A stretch of DNA of 5,934 nt from an uncultured Collinsella sp. GTDB taxonomy: Bacteria; Actinomycetota; Coriobacteriia; Coriobacteriales; Coriobacteriaceae. Location of the stretch: assembly GCA_902464645.1 (NCBI GenBank), contig CABQKL010000108.1, positions 1-5,934 on the forward strand, in the 5' to 3' direction. Under the pieces are notes generated by a model, which saw nothing but the letters and a program-made list of their open reading frames with translations, was not told the DNA's origin and did not search any database. The position numbers and the translations under genes are program-made. Positions 5,899 through 5,934 of the stretch are shown here, in pieces (positions within the stretch are counted from its first letter, which is position 1; each line of letters begins with the position of its first letter).

Positions 5899-5934
5899 AA
5901 TCCCCTCGGCAACGTTTGCCCGATAGGTATAGTC

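Overview
The window looks like the chromosome of a Coriobacteriia member, most like a gut Collinsella-type actinobacterium. This is inferred from moderately high GC, codon choice, the S11 D,D-carboxypeptidase, and an Orc1/Cdc6-like AAA+ ATPase of a kind I recall from gut Actinobacteria. I ran no database search.

Layout, left to right. A secreted D-alanyl-D-alanine carboxypeptidase of the PBP5/DacA type is on the + strand (about 222-1562) and ends at a clear intrinsic terminator (1591-1619). Facing it on the - strand is a two-part locus. A 99-residue, very basic ORF (2576-2875) has a good ribosome binding site. It ends at a TAA that is in frame with the next ORF (1724-2527), which carries a TM2 membrane hairpin and an unrecognised C-terminal domain. 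The reading frame after the TAA stays open into the TM2 helix, and the TAA lies inside a perfect 10-bp hairpin. This may be one ancestral gene split by a nonsense codon. Further right is a complete tRNA-Ser(GCT) on the - strand (3052-3142), with its own promoter (3157-3185) and terminator (3012-3037). A spacer follows that holds a perfect 19-bp inverted repeat (3248-3302).

Next is a 360-residue AAA+ ATPase with a winged-helix end (3352-4434, - strand). It has a perfect Shine-Dalgarno sequence, and six tandem 9/10-nt repeats with a 19-nt higher-order period lie just upstream (4454-4509). The right end is a TPR-like protein of unknown function (4597-5898, - strand), whose frame stays open to the window edge.

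The flanking carboxypeptidase and TPR genes are GC-rich and look like ordinary chromosome. Sampled stretches of the middle (about 1724-4510) are lower in GC, which fits an accessory region around a tRNA. The carboxypeptidase acts in the cell envelope, and TM2 is a membrane module. The ATPase with its repeats looks like a self-contained DNA-binding unit, but no pathway linking these genes is visible. The strongest leads are the repeat array upstream of the ATPase, the split TM2 gene with its stop-codon hairpin, and the 19-bp inverted repeat.
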